Assembly (NCBI RefSeq): GCF_947495455.1 | Contig: NZ_CANLZC010000067.1 | Location: 1-32,072, forward strand | Direction: 5' to 3' | Origin: an uncultured Shewanella sp. | Lineage (GTDB): Bacteria; Pseudomonadota; Gammaproteobacteria; Enterobacterales; Shewanellaceae | Length of the DNA: 32,072 nt | Shown here: piece after piece, positions 1-9,268 of the stretch | How positions within the stretch are numbered: the stretch's first letter is position 1 | How the letters are laid out: the number at the start of each line of letters is the position of its first letter | The notes under the pieces: generated by a model | Database searches by the model: none | What the model was told of the DNA's origin: nothing | The model's input: the letters and a program-made list of their open reading frames with translations, nothing else | Made by a program: the position numbers and the translations under genes

Positions 1-36
1 AGAGAAAGCCACAACTTAATATAACATCAGCCGAAT

Positions 37-1902
37 TCAACGCGATGACAGTAATGCGTTAAACCGATCTGAGGTTAGATAGTCTTTTTCTAGCGTATTA
101 AGCTCTTTTTTTAGTGATGTATTATCTGGTTCTTGATTAAATTTATTTTCAAGTTCGACTATGCGTCGCCAAACACTGATACGTTGCCTTGGGGTGAGTG
201 TATATCCATTTGATGGACAAACGGATTCACAAAAACCACACTCAGTACATTTATTTATGATGTTATCTGCTGGAGGCAGTGTTTTGAGGTTTTCTAAGTG
301 GATATTTTTATTATCACTTATTAATACATCAGGATTTAAAATGTTATTAGGATCGAAAGCACGCTTGATATTTTGCATTAATTTGTAAGCATCTGTCCCC
401 CACTCTAATTCAACAAAGGGTGCCATATTTCGGCCTGTGCCATGTTCAGCCTTTAATGCGCCTTTAAATTCAATGGCGACAAGCTGAGATACATCTTGCA
501 TAAAAGCGCTATATCTATCAGTTTGGCTTTGTTCGTTAAATGATTGAGTGAAAACAAAATGTAAATTACCATCTAATGCATGGCCAAATATGATGGCTTC
601 ATTGTATTGGTACTTTTTAAATAAATTTTGCAGCGCTTTTACACCCAAAGCCAGTTTTTCTACAGGAAAAGTCACATCTTCAATAATGACTGTGGTACCC
701 GTTTGTCTTACTGCACCAACTGCAGGAAAAGTTGCTTTGCGTATTTGCCAAAGTTCATTGCTAATTGTCTGATCTTGCGTAAATGCGACTTGCGCTAAAA
801 TATTGGCTTGTAATTGGGTAAGTAAACTTTCACATAGTGTATGAATTGACGATAATTCACTGGCATTTTTTGCATGGACTTCAATCAGTAAAGCAGCAGA
901 ATTTTTTGTCAATTGAGCTTTTGTATTGCTAGAATTTTGATTTAAACATTGCCGCATTAGTGGTTTATCAGCAACACTTTGTAACGCTCTAAAATCAAGT
1001 AACTCTAGGGCTGTGATATTCAGCTTTGCTAGCTTAGAGACGAGATCGCAGGCTAAATTTAAGCCATCAAAAATATAGAAACCTGTTATTTTATCTTGAT
1101 AATCATCAACTGTGTGATAGGTAATATCTGCTATAAAGCCTAATGTTCCCTCGCTGCCTATCATTAAATGCTTAATTACCTCGATAGGATCTTCAAAATC
1201 GAGCAAGGAGTTGATGCCATAACCACAGGTGTTTTTATAACGATACTTTTGTTGAATTAACTCAGTTAATGCTGGGTTATTTCTAACGTTTTTAAGCAAG
1301 TCCGAAATTTGACTTATGAGTTCTGGTTTTGATTTTAAAAATGTATTTCTGCTTTGTTCATTTGCAGTATCGAGTACACTACCATCTGCAAAAATAATCG
1401 TCATCTCGGCTAAGGTATGATAACTATTTTGCTTTACACCACAGCACATGCCCGATGAATTATTCGCGGCTATCCCCCCTATTTTACAGCTATCAATTGA
1501 CGCCGGATCTGGACCGAGCTTTTTATTAAAGGGTTTGAGTAATTGATTTACTTTTGCACCAATTATGCCTGGCTCTAAGGTGACTTTTTTGCCTTGTTCT
1601 AATATTTGAGACTTTTGCCAACCATTGGTTAAAGTGATTAATACAGAATCTGAAATTGCTTGACCAGATAAACTCGTACCTGCGGCTCTAAAAGTAACAG
1701 GGATTGCATATTGGTTGGCTAAAGTTAAAACTTGTTGTATTTGATTTTTGTTTTTAAGCACTAATACTAATTTAGGCGTTAAACGATAAAAGCTGGCATC
1801 TGTGCCATAAGCATAACGTTTAGAATAAGCATCTATTATTTCATCTGGATTTAAAAAAGTGCTAAGTGCAGATTTAAATTTAGTAAATAACAGATATGAC
1901 AT
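37..1902 (-). pseudogene. FAD-linked D-lactate dehydrogenase-like protein, C-terminally truncated
   Basis: The 621-residue product resembles membrane-associated FAD/Fe-S dehydrogenases of the Dld-II/YdiJ type, which oxidise D-lactate or related 2-hydroxyacids and feed electrons to quinones. Seen: an N-terminal FAD-binding region (FRAAGTSLSGQ near residue 72, GPDPASIDSCKIGGIAANNS near 130, IGSEGTLGF near 250), the FAD-oxidase C-terminal region (FGHALDGNLHFVF, AEHGTGRN, FDPNNILNPD) and one Fe-S motif, CTECGFCESVCP, at 552-563. Full-length relatives have about 900-1000 residues and continue with a second cysteine cluster and CCG-type domains. Here the sequence stays family-like to LEKDY (about residue 608), then reads 13 unrelated residues and stops. 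None of the three minus-strand frames beyond this point shows the expected TCAxDGLC continuation before the window ends. The start ATG has GGGAG five bases upstream. It looks more AT-rich than the neighbouring cluster. A true shorter family member is possible but less likely. Confidence 0.7.
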
Positions 1903-2230
1903 AAAGCTCCCAGAATGATAAAGCTTTGGCAGTTAATAAACATAATGACTCCCCACTAAAGATGCTGCTTTCCAATTAATAGTGAGTTAGCTGAAAACCA
2001 GAGCCATAATAGTTTAGTCAAACAAACTCAATCGGGGATCTGCATGCATAAACATAACATACTTTTCTTAGATTTCCAGGATAGTCAACTCACAGGATAC
2101 ATCAGACTCATTGTAGAGTTATTATAGGGCAATGGATTACGTGTTTCAGAGTGCTTAAGGTTACGTACCTTCTACTCTGAACATATTGTAGCGTATATGA
2201 GCCAACTGGGTTGACACCAGCTCTCCAAAC
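1903..2230. other. Intergenic gap with one inverted repeat
   Basis: No convincing gene is visible between the truncated dehydrogenase and tilS. An imperfect nested inverted repeat lies at 2146-2182: outer arms TTCAGAGT (2146-2153) and ACTCTGAA (2175-2182), inner arms AAGGT (2158-2162) and ACCTT (2168-2172). It sits just downstream of tilS and might end that transcript, but no T-run follows on either strand. No promoter for the dehydrogenase could be assigned with confidence. Confidence 0.5.
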
Positions 2231-3694
2231 TCACGTCACATAAAACGCCAGCCCAAGGCACTCTTGTGGCACTTTTTCACTGTTCACGGAAGCAGACGCC
2301 TGTTTGAGTACAAAGCCCTTTTCTACCCAGTACCCCACGGCGCACACTAGTTTCTCATTATAAAAAATCATGGGCACACGGGATCGTGCCCAAGGTGCAA
2401 TATTAAGCTCTTGCCAAAGCTTTTTCAGTTCACGACCTTTATCGCGAAAGTGTGGCTGACAACGAGTGCGACCTGATATCCCAAAACGTAAGGTTACGAT
2501 TTCAGTGGCCTTGGGCGGGCGGATTAATGGCATTAAGCGCTGTTGTGGGAGCCGCTGTGAGTTTGCATGCCTAGCCACGTAGAGCTCAATTAAGGCATGC
2601 AGGCATATTGGCGTATTCAGGTTACTGGATGACGACTCCCATGCAAGGGGGATAGGTATTTTGGCCCATAATGCATACTGCTGGGCTAACTGGCGCTCAA
2701 CTTTGGCATCGGCCAGATATAGCACTTGCCCAAAACGCCTCGCCAACATATTCCCCACTTGCATAGCTTGTTTCGCGTCGCTTTTAGCAAATAACACTTG
2801 AGCCAGTAATTCTTTATTTTGCACTTGAGACAGAGGTGAAAAACCTTGTTTTTCAATAAAGGCACGTAACAATAATTCTTGCCAAGCATGGGTTTCCTCG
2901 GCTAATAAGGTCAAATTTAACCCTTGCCCCCATGCTGAAACCATTAACATTAATGGCAATTTGTTGGCCACTTCATCATCCAATACCGCTTGTTGCTCAA
3001 AACACAACTGAGCACTGCGACTGGCTGTCTTTGTAATACTGGGCCAACGATCTTTAAGCTGTGGAATGATCTCATGACGCAAAAAATTACGGTCAAACTG
3101 GGTGTCTTGATTGCTCTCATCTTCAATATGACACAAGCTATGCTCAGCGGCATAGTGCTCAATTTGCTCACGCTCAATGTTAAGTAAAGGGCGTAATAAA
3201 TGTTTATCCTTGTCAAAAGACTGCGCTGCTCCCATCGAGGCTAATCCTTTAGGGCCTAAGCCTCGTTTAAGCGCCAACAATAAGGTTTCAAGTTGATCGT
3301 CTTGGTGATGAGCCGTTAACAACACATCGCCCGCTTGCATATGTTGAGCAATTGCTTGGTACCTGGCCGTTCTCGCTTCTGCCTCAATACTGAGTCTCGC
3401 GCCGGTTTTTACTCTCACTTTTTCAAGGGTAAAAGGCAATTGATAAGCTAAAGCTTGTTGCTGACAATGCTCAGCCCATTCATCGCTATTGGCACTTAGC
3501 CCATGATGCACATGGATCAATTGGTATTTAAACCGAGTAGGATGCACTGTTGCAAACTCACTTAGTCCATGCAGTAACACTGCCGAGTCAACACCACCAC
3601 TATAAGCAAGCACTAACTTAGCCCCTGTGTGAATATCACTCTTTACAAGACTTTTCTCTATCAACTGAGCAATATTGATGGCCTGATGAGTCAC
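2231..3694 (-). CDS. tilS: tRNA(Ile)-lysidine synthase
   Basis: TilS uses ATP and lysine to convert C34 of the CAU-anticodon tRNA-Ile to lysidine, switching it from methionine to isoleucine identity. The PP-loop motif SGGVDS lies near residue 32, followed by HVHHGLS and TAHHQDDQLETLLLALKRGLGPKGL, all typical of the ATP-pyrophosphatase core. The C-terminal part (FGISGRTRCQPHFRDKGRELKKLWQELNIAPWARSRVPMIF) matches the TilS C-terminal substrate-binding domain. At 487 residues it is somewhat longer than the E. coli protein. I prefer the GTG at 3694, eight bases after AGGGAG; the frame also opens two codons earlier at a TTG that is too close to that site. It follows dnaE by about 40 bases, so it is probably cotranscribed. 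The gene normally between them, accA, is absent. Confidence 0.95.
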   Translation of the reverse strand: MTHQAINIAQLIEKSLVKSDIHTGAKLVLAYSGGVDSAVLLHGLSEFATVHPTRFKYQLIHVHHGLSANSDEWAEHCQQQALAYQLPFTLEKVRVKTGARLSIEAEARTARYQAIAQHMQAGDVLLTAHHQDDQLETLLLALKRGLGPKGLASMGAAQSFDKDKHLLRPLLNIEREQIEHYAAEHSLCHIEDESNQDTQFDRNFLRHEIIPQLKDRWPSITKTASRSAQLCFEQQAVLDDEVANKLPLMLMVSAWGQGLNLTLLAEETHAWQELLLRAFIEKQGFSPLSQVQNKELLAQVLFAKSDAKQAMQVGNMLARRFGQVLYLADAKVERQLAQQYALWAKIPIPLAWESSSSNLNTPICLHALIELYVARHANSQRLPQQRLMPLIRPPKATEIVTLRFGISGRTRCQPHFRDKGRELKKLWQELNIAPWARSRVPMIFYNEKLVCAVGYWVEKGFVLKQASASVNSEKVPQECLGLAFYVT

Positions 3695-3735
3695 TGACAA
3701 TACTCCCTATAAAACTTGAAATAACATATTCAGGT

Positions 3736-6700
3736 TCAAAATAAGATCCGCACTTTATTCGAGCCAGATAAAGATTCTAGCGATAACATTAATTCATCGC
3801 TGGGGTTCACTTGCCACTCTTCACCTAACCTTACCTGACTTTTCACCTCTTCAGTGGAGTAATTGATCACCATAGGCACTTTGCCCGCTTTCCAAGGGGA
3901 TACCGCTTCTTTAAGTTTTTCTAACCACCCAATATTCACCTCATTCCCTTGAATATCGATTTCAACGGCATGGGCAAAATGACTTCGAGCTTCTCCCATA
4001 TCAATAATGTTTCTAGCCGTCATGCGATTACCACCAGAGAAATCATCAAAGCTCACTTCGCCTTCAATGATTAAAATACGATCTTTCTCTAACAAATGAT
4101 TAAACTTCTCAAAAGCTTCGGTAAACATCATGACTTCTAAGCGGGCACTTTTATCATCTAAAGTGACCAGCCCCATTTTTGAGCCCCTTTTTGTGAGCAT
4201 GACACGTGTCGCCACCACAAGCCCTGCCGCCTTCATGGTTTTCCCACGCTCTGTGGGATGAATATCTTTCAATCTGCAGGAAGTATAATGTTTCAGCTCT
4301 TTCAAATATTGATTAATGGGATGCCCCGTGAGATACAAGCCTAAGGTATCCCGCTCTCCTTCTAGCCAAACCTTATCGGGCCAAGGCGCACACTGAACAA
4401 ATTGTTGTTTATTATCTTCTGGCTCACTGTTGAGTAAACCAAACATATCGTGCTGACCTATCGCCTCGGCCTTTGCGTGCTGATCTGCCGCTCGAATCGC
4501 TTCAGGCAAGGTGGCCATCATGGCCGCTCTATGAGGCCCAAGTTTGTCCATGGCGCCCGATTGGATCAGTTTTTCAAGTATGCGTTTATTGAGTTTCTTT
4601 AAATCCACACGGGCACAAAAATCAAACAAATCAATGAAGGGGCCGTCTTTACGGGCTTCAATAATCGACTCAACAGGCCCTTCACCCACACCTTTAATCG
4701 CCCCAATGCCGTAAACAATATTGAGATCTTTATCCACAGTGAACTGCAACTGCCCTTTATTGACATCCGGTGGCAACAAGGGCATCCCCATACGCTCACA
4801 TTCATCCACTAAGGTCACGATTTTATCGGTATTATCCATATCCGCCGACATCACCGCCGCCATAAACTGGGCCGGATAATGGGTTTTTAACCAAAGCGTT
4901 TGATATGAAACCAGTGCATAAGCCGCCGAGTGAGATTTGTTAAAACCATATCCGGCAAACTTTTCCACTAAATCAAAGATTTTCATGGCCAGCTCGCCAT
5001 CGACACCATTTTTGATCGCACCTTCTTTAAAGGTGCCTCGCTGCTTCGCCATTTCTTCAGGCTTTTTCTTACCCATAGCACGGCGTAGCATGTCCGCCCC
5101 ACCTAAGGTATAACCCGCTAACACCTGAGCAATTTGCATGACTTGCTCTTGATACAAGATAATGCCATAGGTAGGTTCTAAAATACCTTTTAATGATTCA
5201 TGCTGATATTGAGAATCCGGATAAGAGACCTCTTCACGGCCATGCTTACGCTCAATAAAGTTATCAACCATGCCAGATTGCAAAGGCCCTGGCCTAAACA
5301 AGGCCACCAATGCAATCATATCCTCAAAGCAATCCGGCTGAAGGCGTTTAATCAAGTCTTTCATCCCTCGAGACTCTAACTGAAATACCGCCGTTGTTTC
5401 ATAACGCTGTAATAATTTAAATGACTGAAGATCATCGAGTGGGATCGCGGCGATATCCACTAATGGCAAACCTTGTGCTGAATTAGTGCTGTTCACCATT
5501 TGCAGTGCCCAATCAATAATGGTCAAGGTTCGCAGACCCAAAAAGTCAAACTTAACCAAACCTGCGGTTTCTACGTCGTTCTTATCAAACTGAGTAACAG
5601 GATTTTGCCCTTCGCTGTCACAGTAAATTGGCGCAAAATCCGTAATGGTGGTGGGCGAAATAACAACCCCCCCCGCATGCTTACCCGCGTTACGGGTCAC
5701 GCCTTCAAGTATGCGGCACATGTCGATGAGATCTTTGACTTCCTCATCACCATCGTAGGCTTCTTGTAAACTAGGCTCCACCTCAAAGGCTTTTGCCAGT
5801 GTCATGCCAGGCTCTGCAGGCACCATTTTCGATATGCGGTCCACAAACCCATAAGCATGACCTTGAACTCGACCCACATCACGAATAACGGCCTTAGCGG
5901 CCATAGTGCCAAAGGTAATGATCTGTGATACCGCATCTCGGCCATAAAGCTCGGCCACATGATCTATCACCTCATCCCGTCTATCCATACAAAAATCGAT
6001 ATCAAAATCCGGCATGGAGACACGCTCAGGGTTTAGAAAGCGCTCAAACAGTAAATCAAACTCTAATGGATCAAGATCGGTAATTTTAAGGGCATAAGCC
6101 ACGAGTGAGCCCGCCCCCGATCCACGACCTGGGCCAATGGGAATATCATTGTCCTTCCCCCACTGAATAAACTCCATAACAATGAGAAAGTACCCAGGAA
6201 ACCCCATTTGGTTAATCACGTTTAACTCAACATCTAAACGCTCATCGTACTCCCCGCGTTTTTCTGCACGCACGTTTTCATCAGGAAATAAAAACGCTAA
6301 CCGCTCTTCTAAGCCTTTTTGAGACACTTTAACGAGAAAATCTTCAATGGTTAATTCACCCGTTGGAAAATTAGGCAGAAAATACTCGCCCAAACGCACT
6401 GTGACATTACAACGTTTTGCAATTTCAACACTGTTAGCAAGTGCCTCTGGAATATCGGCAAACAACTCACACATTTCATTTTCAGATCTGAAATACTGCT
6501 GCTCACTGTATTTCTTCGGCCTGCGAGGATCTGCAAGTGTGAAACCATCATGAATAGCCACACGAATTTCATGGGCTTCAAATTCATCAGGCTTCATAAA
6601 GACCACCTGATTTGTCGCCACCACAGGTAAGGCCTTAACTTGGGCTAACTCCACCGCCATATGTAAGTAACGCTCTTCATCAGGGCGGCCTGTGCGTAAG

Positions 6701-7209
6701 AGTTCTAAATAATAGCGATTAGGAAAATGCGTTTGATAAAAATCAATCAGACTCTCTACTTGCCCCTGATTGCCCTTTAATAAGGCTTTACCTACATCCC
6801 CTTCTCGGCCCCCAGAAATCAGCAACAAGCCTTCTTGATACTTTGCCAGCCAAGCATGATCAATCACAGCTCTGTCTTGAATATGCCCTCGTAAATACGC
6901 ATCACTAATGAGCAAGGTAAGGTTCTTATACCCATCATTGTTCATGGCCAACACCGTTAAGGCACATAACTCATCACCAAACTCTGGAATTTGTACCCAA
7001 AAGTCACTGCCAATAATCGGCTTTATTCCCGCGCTATGGCAACCACTGTAAAATTTAACTAAGCCACACAGGTTAGTCTGATCCGTTAAGGCAATGGCCG
7101 CCATTTTTTGCTCTGCCGCTTGGGCCAAAATGGGCTTAACCTTAGTAATACTGTCAGTCATAGAAAAGTCACTGTGGACACGTAGATGAACAAAACGAGG
7201 ATCTGACAT
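3736..7209 (-). CDS. dnaE: DNA polymerase III alpha subunit
   Basis: This is the catalytic subunit of the replicative polymerase. Its 1157 residues compare with about 1160 in E. coli, so it is complete. Seen: an N-terminal PHP domain (FVHLRVHSDFSMTDS at 6-20), the palm motif GPGRGSGAGSLVAYAL, the catalytic acidic motif PDFDIDFCMDRRDEV near residue 400, FRPGPLQSGMVDNFI, the QEQVMQIAQVLAGYTLGGADMLRRAMGKK helix region, and a C-terminal OB-fold region (RGSKMGLVTLDDKSARLEVMMF). The start ATG has no clear ribosome-binding site, only A-rich sequence. It lies between rnhB (131-base gap with a terminator-like hairpin) and tilS (about 40 bases). The lpx-rnhB-dnaE order is conserved in gammaproteobacteria. 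Confidence 0.98.
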   Translation of the reverse strand: MSDPRFVHLRVHSDFSMTDSITKVKPILAQAAEQKMAAIALTDQTNLCGLVKFYSGCHSAGIKPIIGSDFWVQIPEFGDELCALTVLAMNNDGYKNLTLLISDAYLRGHIQDRAVIDHAWLAKYQEGLLLISGGREGDVGKALLKGNQGQVESLIDFYQTHFPNRYYLELLRTGRPDEERYLHMAVELAQVKALPVVATNQVVFMKPDEFEAHEIRVAIHDGFTLADPRRPKKYSEQQYFRSENEMCELFADIPEALANSVEIAKRCNVTVRLGEYFLPNFPTGELTIEDFLVKVSQKGLEERLAFLFPDENVRAEKRGEYDERLDVELNVINQMGFPGYFLIVMEFIQWGKDNDIPIGPGRGSGAGSLVAYALKITDLDPLEFDLLFERFLNPERVSMPDFDIDFCMDRRDEVIDHVAELYGRDAVSQIITFGTMAAKAVIRDVGRVQGHAYGFVDRISKMVPAEPGMTLAKAFEVEPSLQEAYDGDEEVKDLIDMCRILEGVTRNAGKHAGGVVISPTTITDFAPIYCDSEGQNPVTQFDKNDVETAGLVKFDFLGLRTLTIIDWALQMVNSTNSAQGLPLVDIAAIPLDDLQSFKLLQRYETTAVFQLESRGMKDLIKRLQPDCFEDMIALVALFRPGPLQSGMVDNFIERKHGREEVSYPDSQYQHESLKGILEPTYGIILYQEQVMQIAQVLAGYTLGGADMLRRAMGKKKPEEMAKQRGTFKEGAIKNGVDGELAMKIFDLVEKFAGYGFNKSHSAAYALVSYQTLWLKTHYPAQFMAAVMSADMDNTDKIVTLVDECERMGMPLLPPDVNKGQLQFTVDKDLNIVYGIGAIKGVGEGPVESIIEARKDGPFIDLFDFCARVDLKKLNKRILEKLIQSGAMDKLGPHRAAMMATLPEAIRAADQHAKAEAIGQHDMFGLLNSEPEDNKQQFVQCAPWPDKVWLEGERDTLGLYLTGHPINQYLKELKHYTSCRLKDIHPTERGKTMKAAGLVVATRVMLTKRGSKMGLVTLDDKSARLEVMMFTEAFEKFNHLLEKDRILIIEGEVSFDDFSGGNRMTARNIIDMGEARSHFAHAVEIDIQGNEVNIGWLEKLKEAVSPWKAGKVPMVINYSTEEVKSQVRLGEEWQVNPSDELMLSLESLSGSNKVRILF

Positions 7210-7275
7210 AAATAAATTTATCTTTATATTAAGTTAAAAAACTGAATTTAAGGTGATTGCCACTACTGGCTGACA

Positions 7276-7299
7276 AAAATGATCCGTAAGGATCACTCT
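7276..7299 (-). terminator. Weak Rho-independent terminator after rnhB
   Basis: On the minus strand a six-base stem, TGATCC/GGATCA with loop TTAC (7280-7295), is followed directly by TTTTTG. It lies between the rnhB stop and the dnaE start. The stem is short, so partial read-through into dnaE is likely. Confidence 0.5.
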
Positions 7300-7340
7300 G
7301 TCTTCTTGTGCTTATTCGTGTAGCAAGGCTGGTTAAGCGT

Positions 7341-7952
7341 TTATTTCAGCGCGGCTTGTACCGGACGAAAGCTTTTTCTATGCTCTCTCAATACCCCTAA
7401 ACGCGCCAGTGCTTCAAAATGGGCTTTGGTTGGGTAGCCTTTATGTTTATCAAAACCATATTCCGGATGCTCAAGCGCCAGTTCCATCATTTCTCTATCT
7501 CGTACCACTTTTGCAATAATAGAGGCAGCACTAATGGCATCGATTAAGCCATCTCCTTTAATGATGGCATGGCTTGGCATACCAAAATTAGGGCTACGAT
7601 TCCCATCGACTAAAACAAGCTCAGGTTGAATGCTCAAGCCTGCAACCGCTCTTTGCATTGCTAACATGGTCGCCTGTAAAATATTCAGCTCATCGATTTC
7701 TGCCGGGCTGGCCGAACCAATACTCACGCACTGAGCTTTTTCATTAATTTCAGCAAACAGCGCTTCGCGCTTTTTATCCGTCAATTTTTTAGAATCATTC
7801 AAGCCCAAAATGGGACGACTAGGATCGAGAATAACCGCAGCGGTGACCACATTACCAATCAATGGACCTCGCCCGACTTCATCCACTCCAGCATAACAAC
7901 CTTGGCAAAGCTGAGCAATTTGCTCTGCTGATATATTTTTAATGGTGGCCAT
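7341..7952 (-). CDS. rnhB: Ribonuclease HII
   Basis: RNase HII cleaves the RNA strand of RNA-DNA hybrids and starts removal of single ribonucleotides from DNA. Seen: the type 2 signature AGVDEVGRGPLIGNVVTAAV with the catalytic Asp-Glu pair, GLNDSKKLTDKKRE, LVDGNRSP, the DAISAASIIAKVVRDREM block, and the C-terminal GFDKHKGYPTKAHFEAL motif. The protein has 203 residues from the ATG at 7952; E. coli has 198. The frame also opens at a TTG three codons upstream, but that codon is only three bases from the AAGGGA site. It follows lpxB by about 45 bases, as in other gammaproteobacteria. Confidence 0.96.
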   Translation of the reverse strand: MATIKNISAEQIAQLCQGCYAGVDEVGRGPLIGNVVTAAVILDPSRPILGLNDSKKLTDKKREALFAEINEKAQCVSIGSASPAEIDELNILQATMLAMQRAVAGLSIQPELVLVDGNRSPNFGMPSHAIIKGDGLIDAISAASIIAKVVRDREMMELALEHPEYGFDKHKGYPTKAHFEALARLGVLREHRKSFRPVQAALK

Positions 7953-7998
7953 CAGGATCAATATTCCCTTAAAAAATGAAAAATAAAATGTAAAGACG

Positions 7999-9147
7999 TT
8001 AGACCTGAATAAGGGTAACTACAGCCTCAGCGGCTTTCTCACTGGCATCTTGCTTTAACACTTGATGCATCGCGGTAAACTTATTCATGATAGGCGCCAT
8101 GTCATTATCAAACAGCGCGGCGACAGCTTGTGAAATTCTCTTCGGCGTGCAATCTGCCTGAATAAGTTCTTCCACTAACACCTCATCAGATAATAAGTTA
8201 GGTAAAGAAAATTTATCAATAAGCATCAAACGTTTTGCAATATGATAGGTCATAGCATTAAGCTTATAAGCAACAACCATAGGCCTTTTTACTAACATGG
8301 CTTCCAGTGTCGCCGTGCCCGATGCCAGTAAAATCGCATCAGAGGCTGCCATCACTTCGCGAGAATGGCCCTCAACTAATGTAATATCAAGATTCGGTGC
8401 ATAAGTCTTTAATGCTTCTTCAAACTGTACGCGGCGTTTATCATTCACCAGCGGTGTGACAAATTTAAGCTTAGGATAACGCTGTTTTAACAAAACAGCC
8501 GCTTTGACAAAGGGCTCAGCTAACTGCTTTAATTCTCCTCCCCGTGAACCGGGCAAGACTGCCAAATACGTTTCAGAGGCCAATAAACCCAGGCTCTCTC
8601 GCGCCTGAACTTTATCACTTATAAGAGGAATATCATCCGCCAATGTATGACCAACAAAGGTACAAGGCACCTGATGTTTATCATAAAAGGCTTTTTCAAA
8701 CGGCAATAGAGACAACACCATATGTGTCGCTTTAGCGATTTTAAAAATACGTTTAGGGCGCCAAGCCCAAACGGACGGACTCACATAATGAACCGTTTTG
8801 ATCCCTTTGGCTTTCAACTTCATTTCAACGCCGAGATTAAAATCAGGAGCATCGATACCGATAAAGCAATCGGGTTTTACTTGACTTAAAACCGAGATCA
8901 ATTCTCGCCGAACTTCAAGTAACCGAGGCAAGCGGGATAACACCTCAACAATCCCCATCACAGCAAGCTCTTCAAAAGAGAACAGGGATTCAAACCCCAG
9001 CGCATCCATTTTGGGGCCACCAATACCAATAAATCGTGCATTTGGAAAACGTTTCTGTAAGGCTTTGATTAAGCCTGCCCCTAAAATATCACCAGAAAGT
9101 TCTCCGGCAACCATGGCAAAAACGGGGGAAGTATTGTCAGTTGTCAT
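7999..9147 (-). CDS. lpxB: Lipid-A-disaccharide synthase
   Basis: LpxB is a peripheral inner-membrane glycosyltransferase (GT19) joining 2,3-diacylglucosamine-1-phosphate to UDP-2,3-diacylglucosamine to give the lipid A disaccharide. Seen: the N-terminal MVAGELSGDILGAGLIKAL, FIGIGGPKM, FEELAVMGIVEVLSRLP, VHYVSPSVWAWRPKRI, FVGHTLADD, LPGSRGGELKQL and the acceptor-region LLASGTATLEAMLVKRPMVVAYK. Its 382 residues match E. coli LpxB. The start ATG has no obvious ribosome-binding site. It is separated from lpxA by 121 bases that carry a perfect 18-base inverted repeat and a second small hairpin; a gap this long is unusual here, since the upstream lpx/fab genes nearly touch. Confidence 0.97.
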   Translation of the reverse strand: MTTDNTSPVFAMVAGELSGDILGAGLIKALQKRFPNARFIGIGGPKMDALGFESLFSFEELAVMGIVEVLSRLPRLLEVRRELISVLSQVKPDCFIGIDAPDFNLGVEMKLKAKGIKTVHYVSPSVWAWRPKRIFKIAKATHMVLSLLPFEKAFYDKHQVPCTFVGHTLADDIPLISDKVQARESLGLLASETYLAVLPGSRGGELKQLAEPFVKAAVLLKQRYPKLKFVTPLVNDKRRVQFEEALKTYAPNLDITLVEGHSREVMAASDAILLASGTATLEAMLVKRPMVVAYKLNAMTYHIAKRLMLIDKFSLPNLLSDEVLVEELIQADCTPKRISQAVAALFDNDMAPIMNKFTAMHQVLKQDASEKAAEAVVTLIQV

Positions 9148-9172
9148 GATAATTGAATTCAGCTAAATGTGA

Positions 9173-9222
9173 ATATCCCCATCATGATTGAAGCTGGCTT
9201 GCTGCAATCATGATGGGGATAT
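9173..9222. repeat. Perfect 18-base inverted repeat between lpxA and lpxB
   Basis: The arms ATATCCCCATCATGATTG (9173-9190) and its exact complement (9205-9222) flank a 14-base loop. In RNA on either strand this makes a very stable 18-pair hairpin. No T-run follows on the minus strand, so it is not a standard terminator. It may stabilise or process the operon mRNA or bind a protein. A second small hairpin (AAAGGC/GCCTTT, 9237-9251) lies between it and the lpxA stop. Confidence 0.85.
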
Positions 9223-9268
9223 GTGAACCATGAATAAAAGGCTAAGCCTTTATCCATGACGATATAAG

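Noticed and set aside
37..120. A simple frameshift in the dehydrogenase
   Set aside because: The other minus-strand frames around the break run into stops and do not show the expected second cysteine cluster, so loss or replacement of sequence fits better.
2686..3216. Extra minus-strand frames inside tilS
   Set aside because: They overlap the conserved tilS frame, and their products have no recognisable domain.
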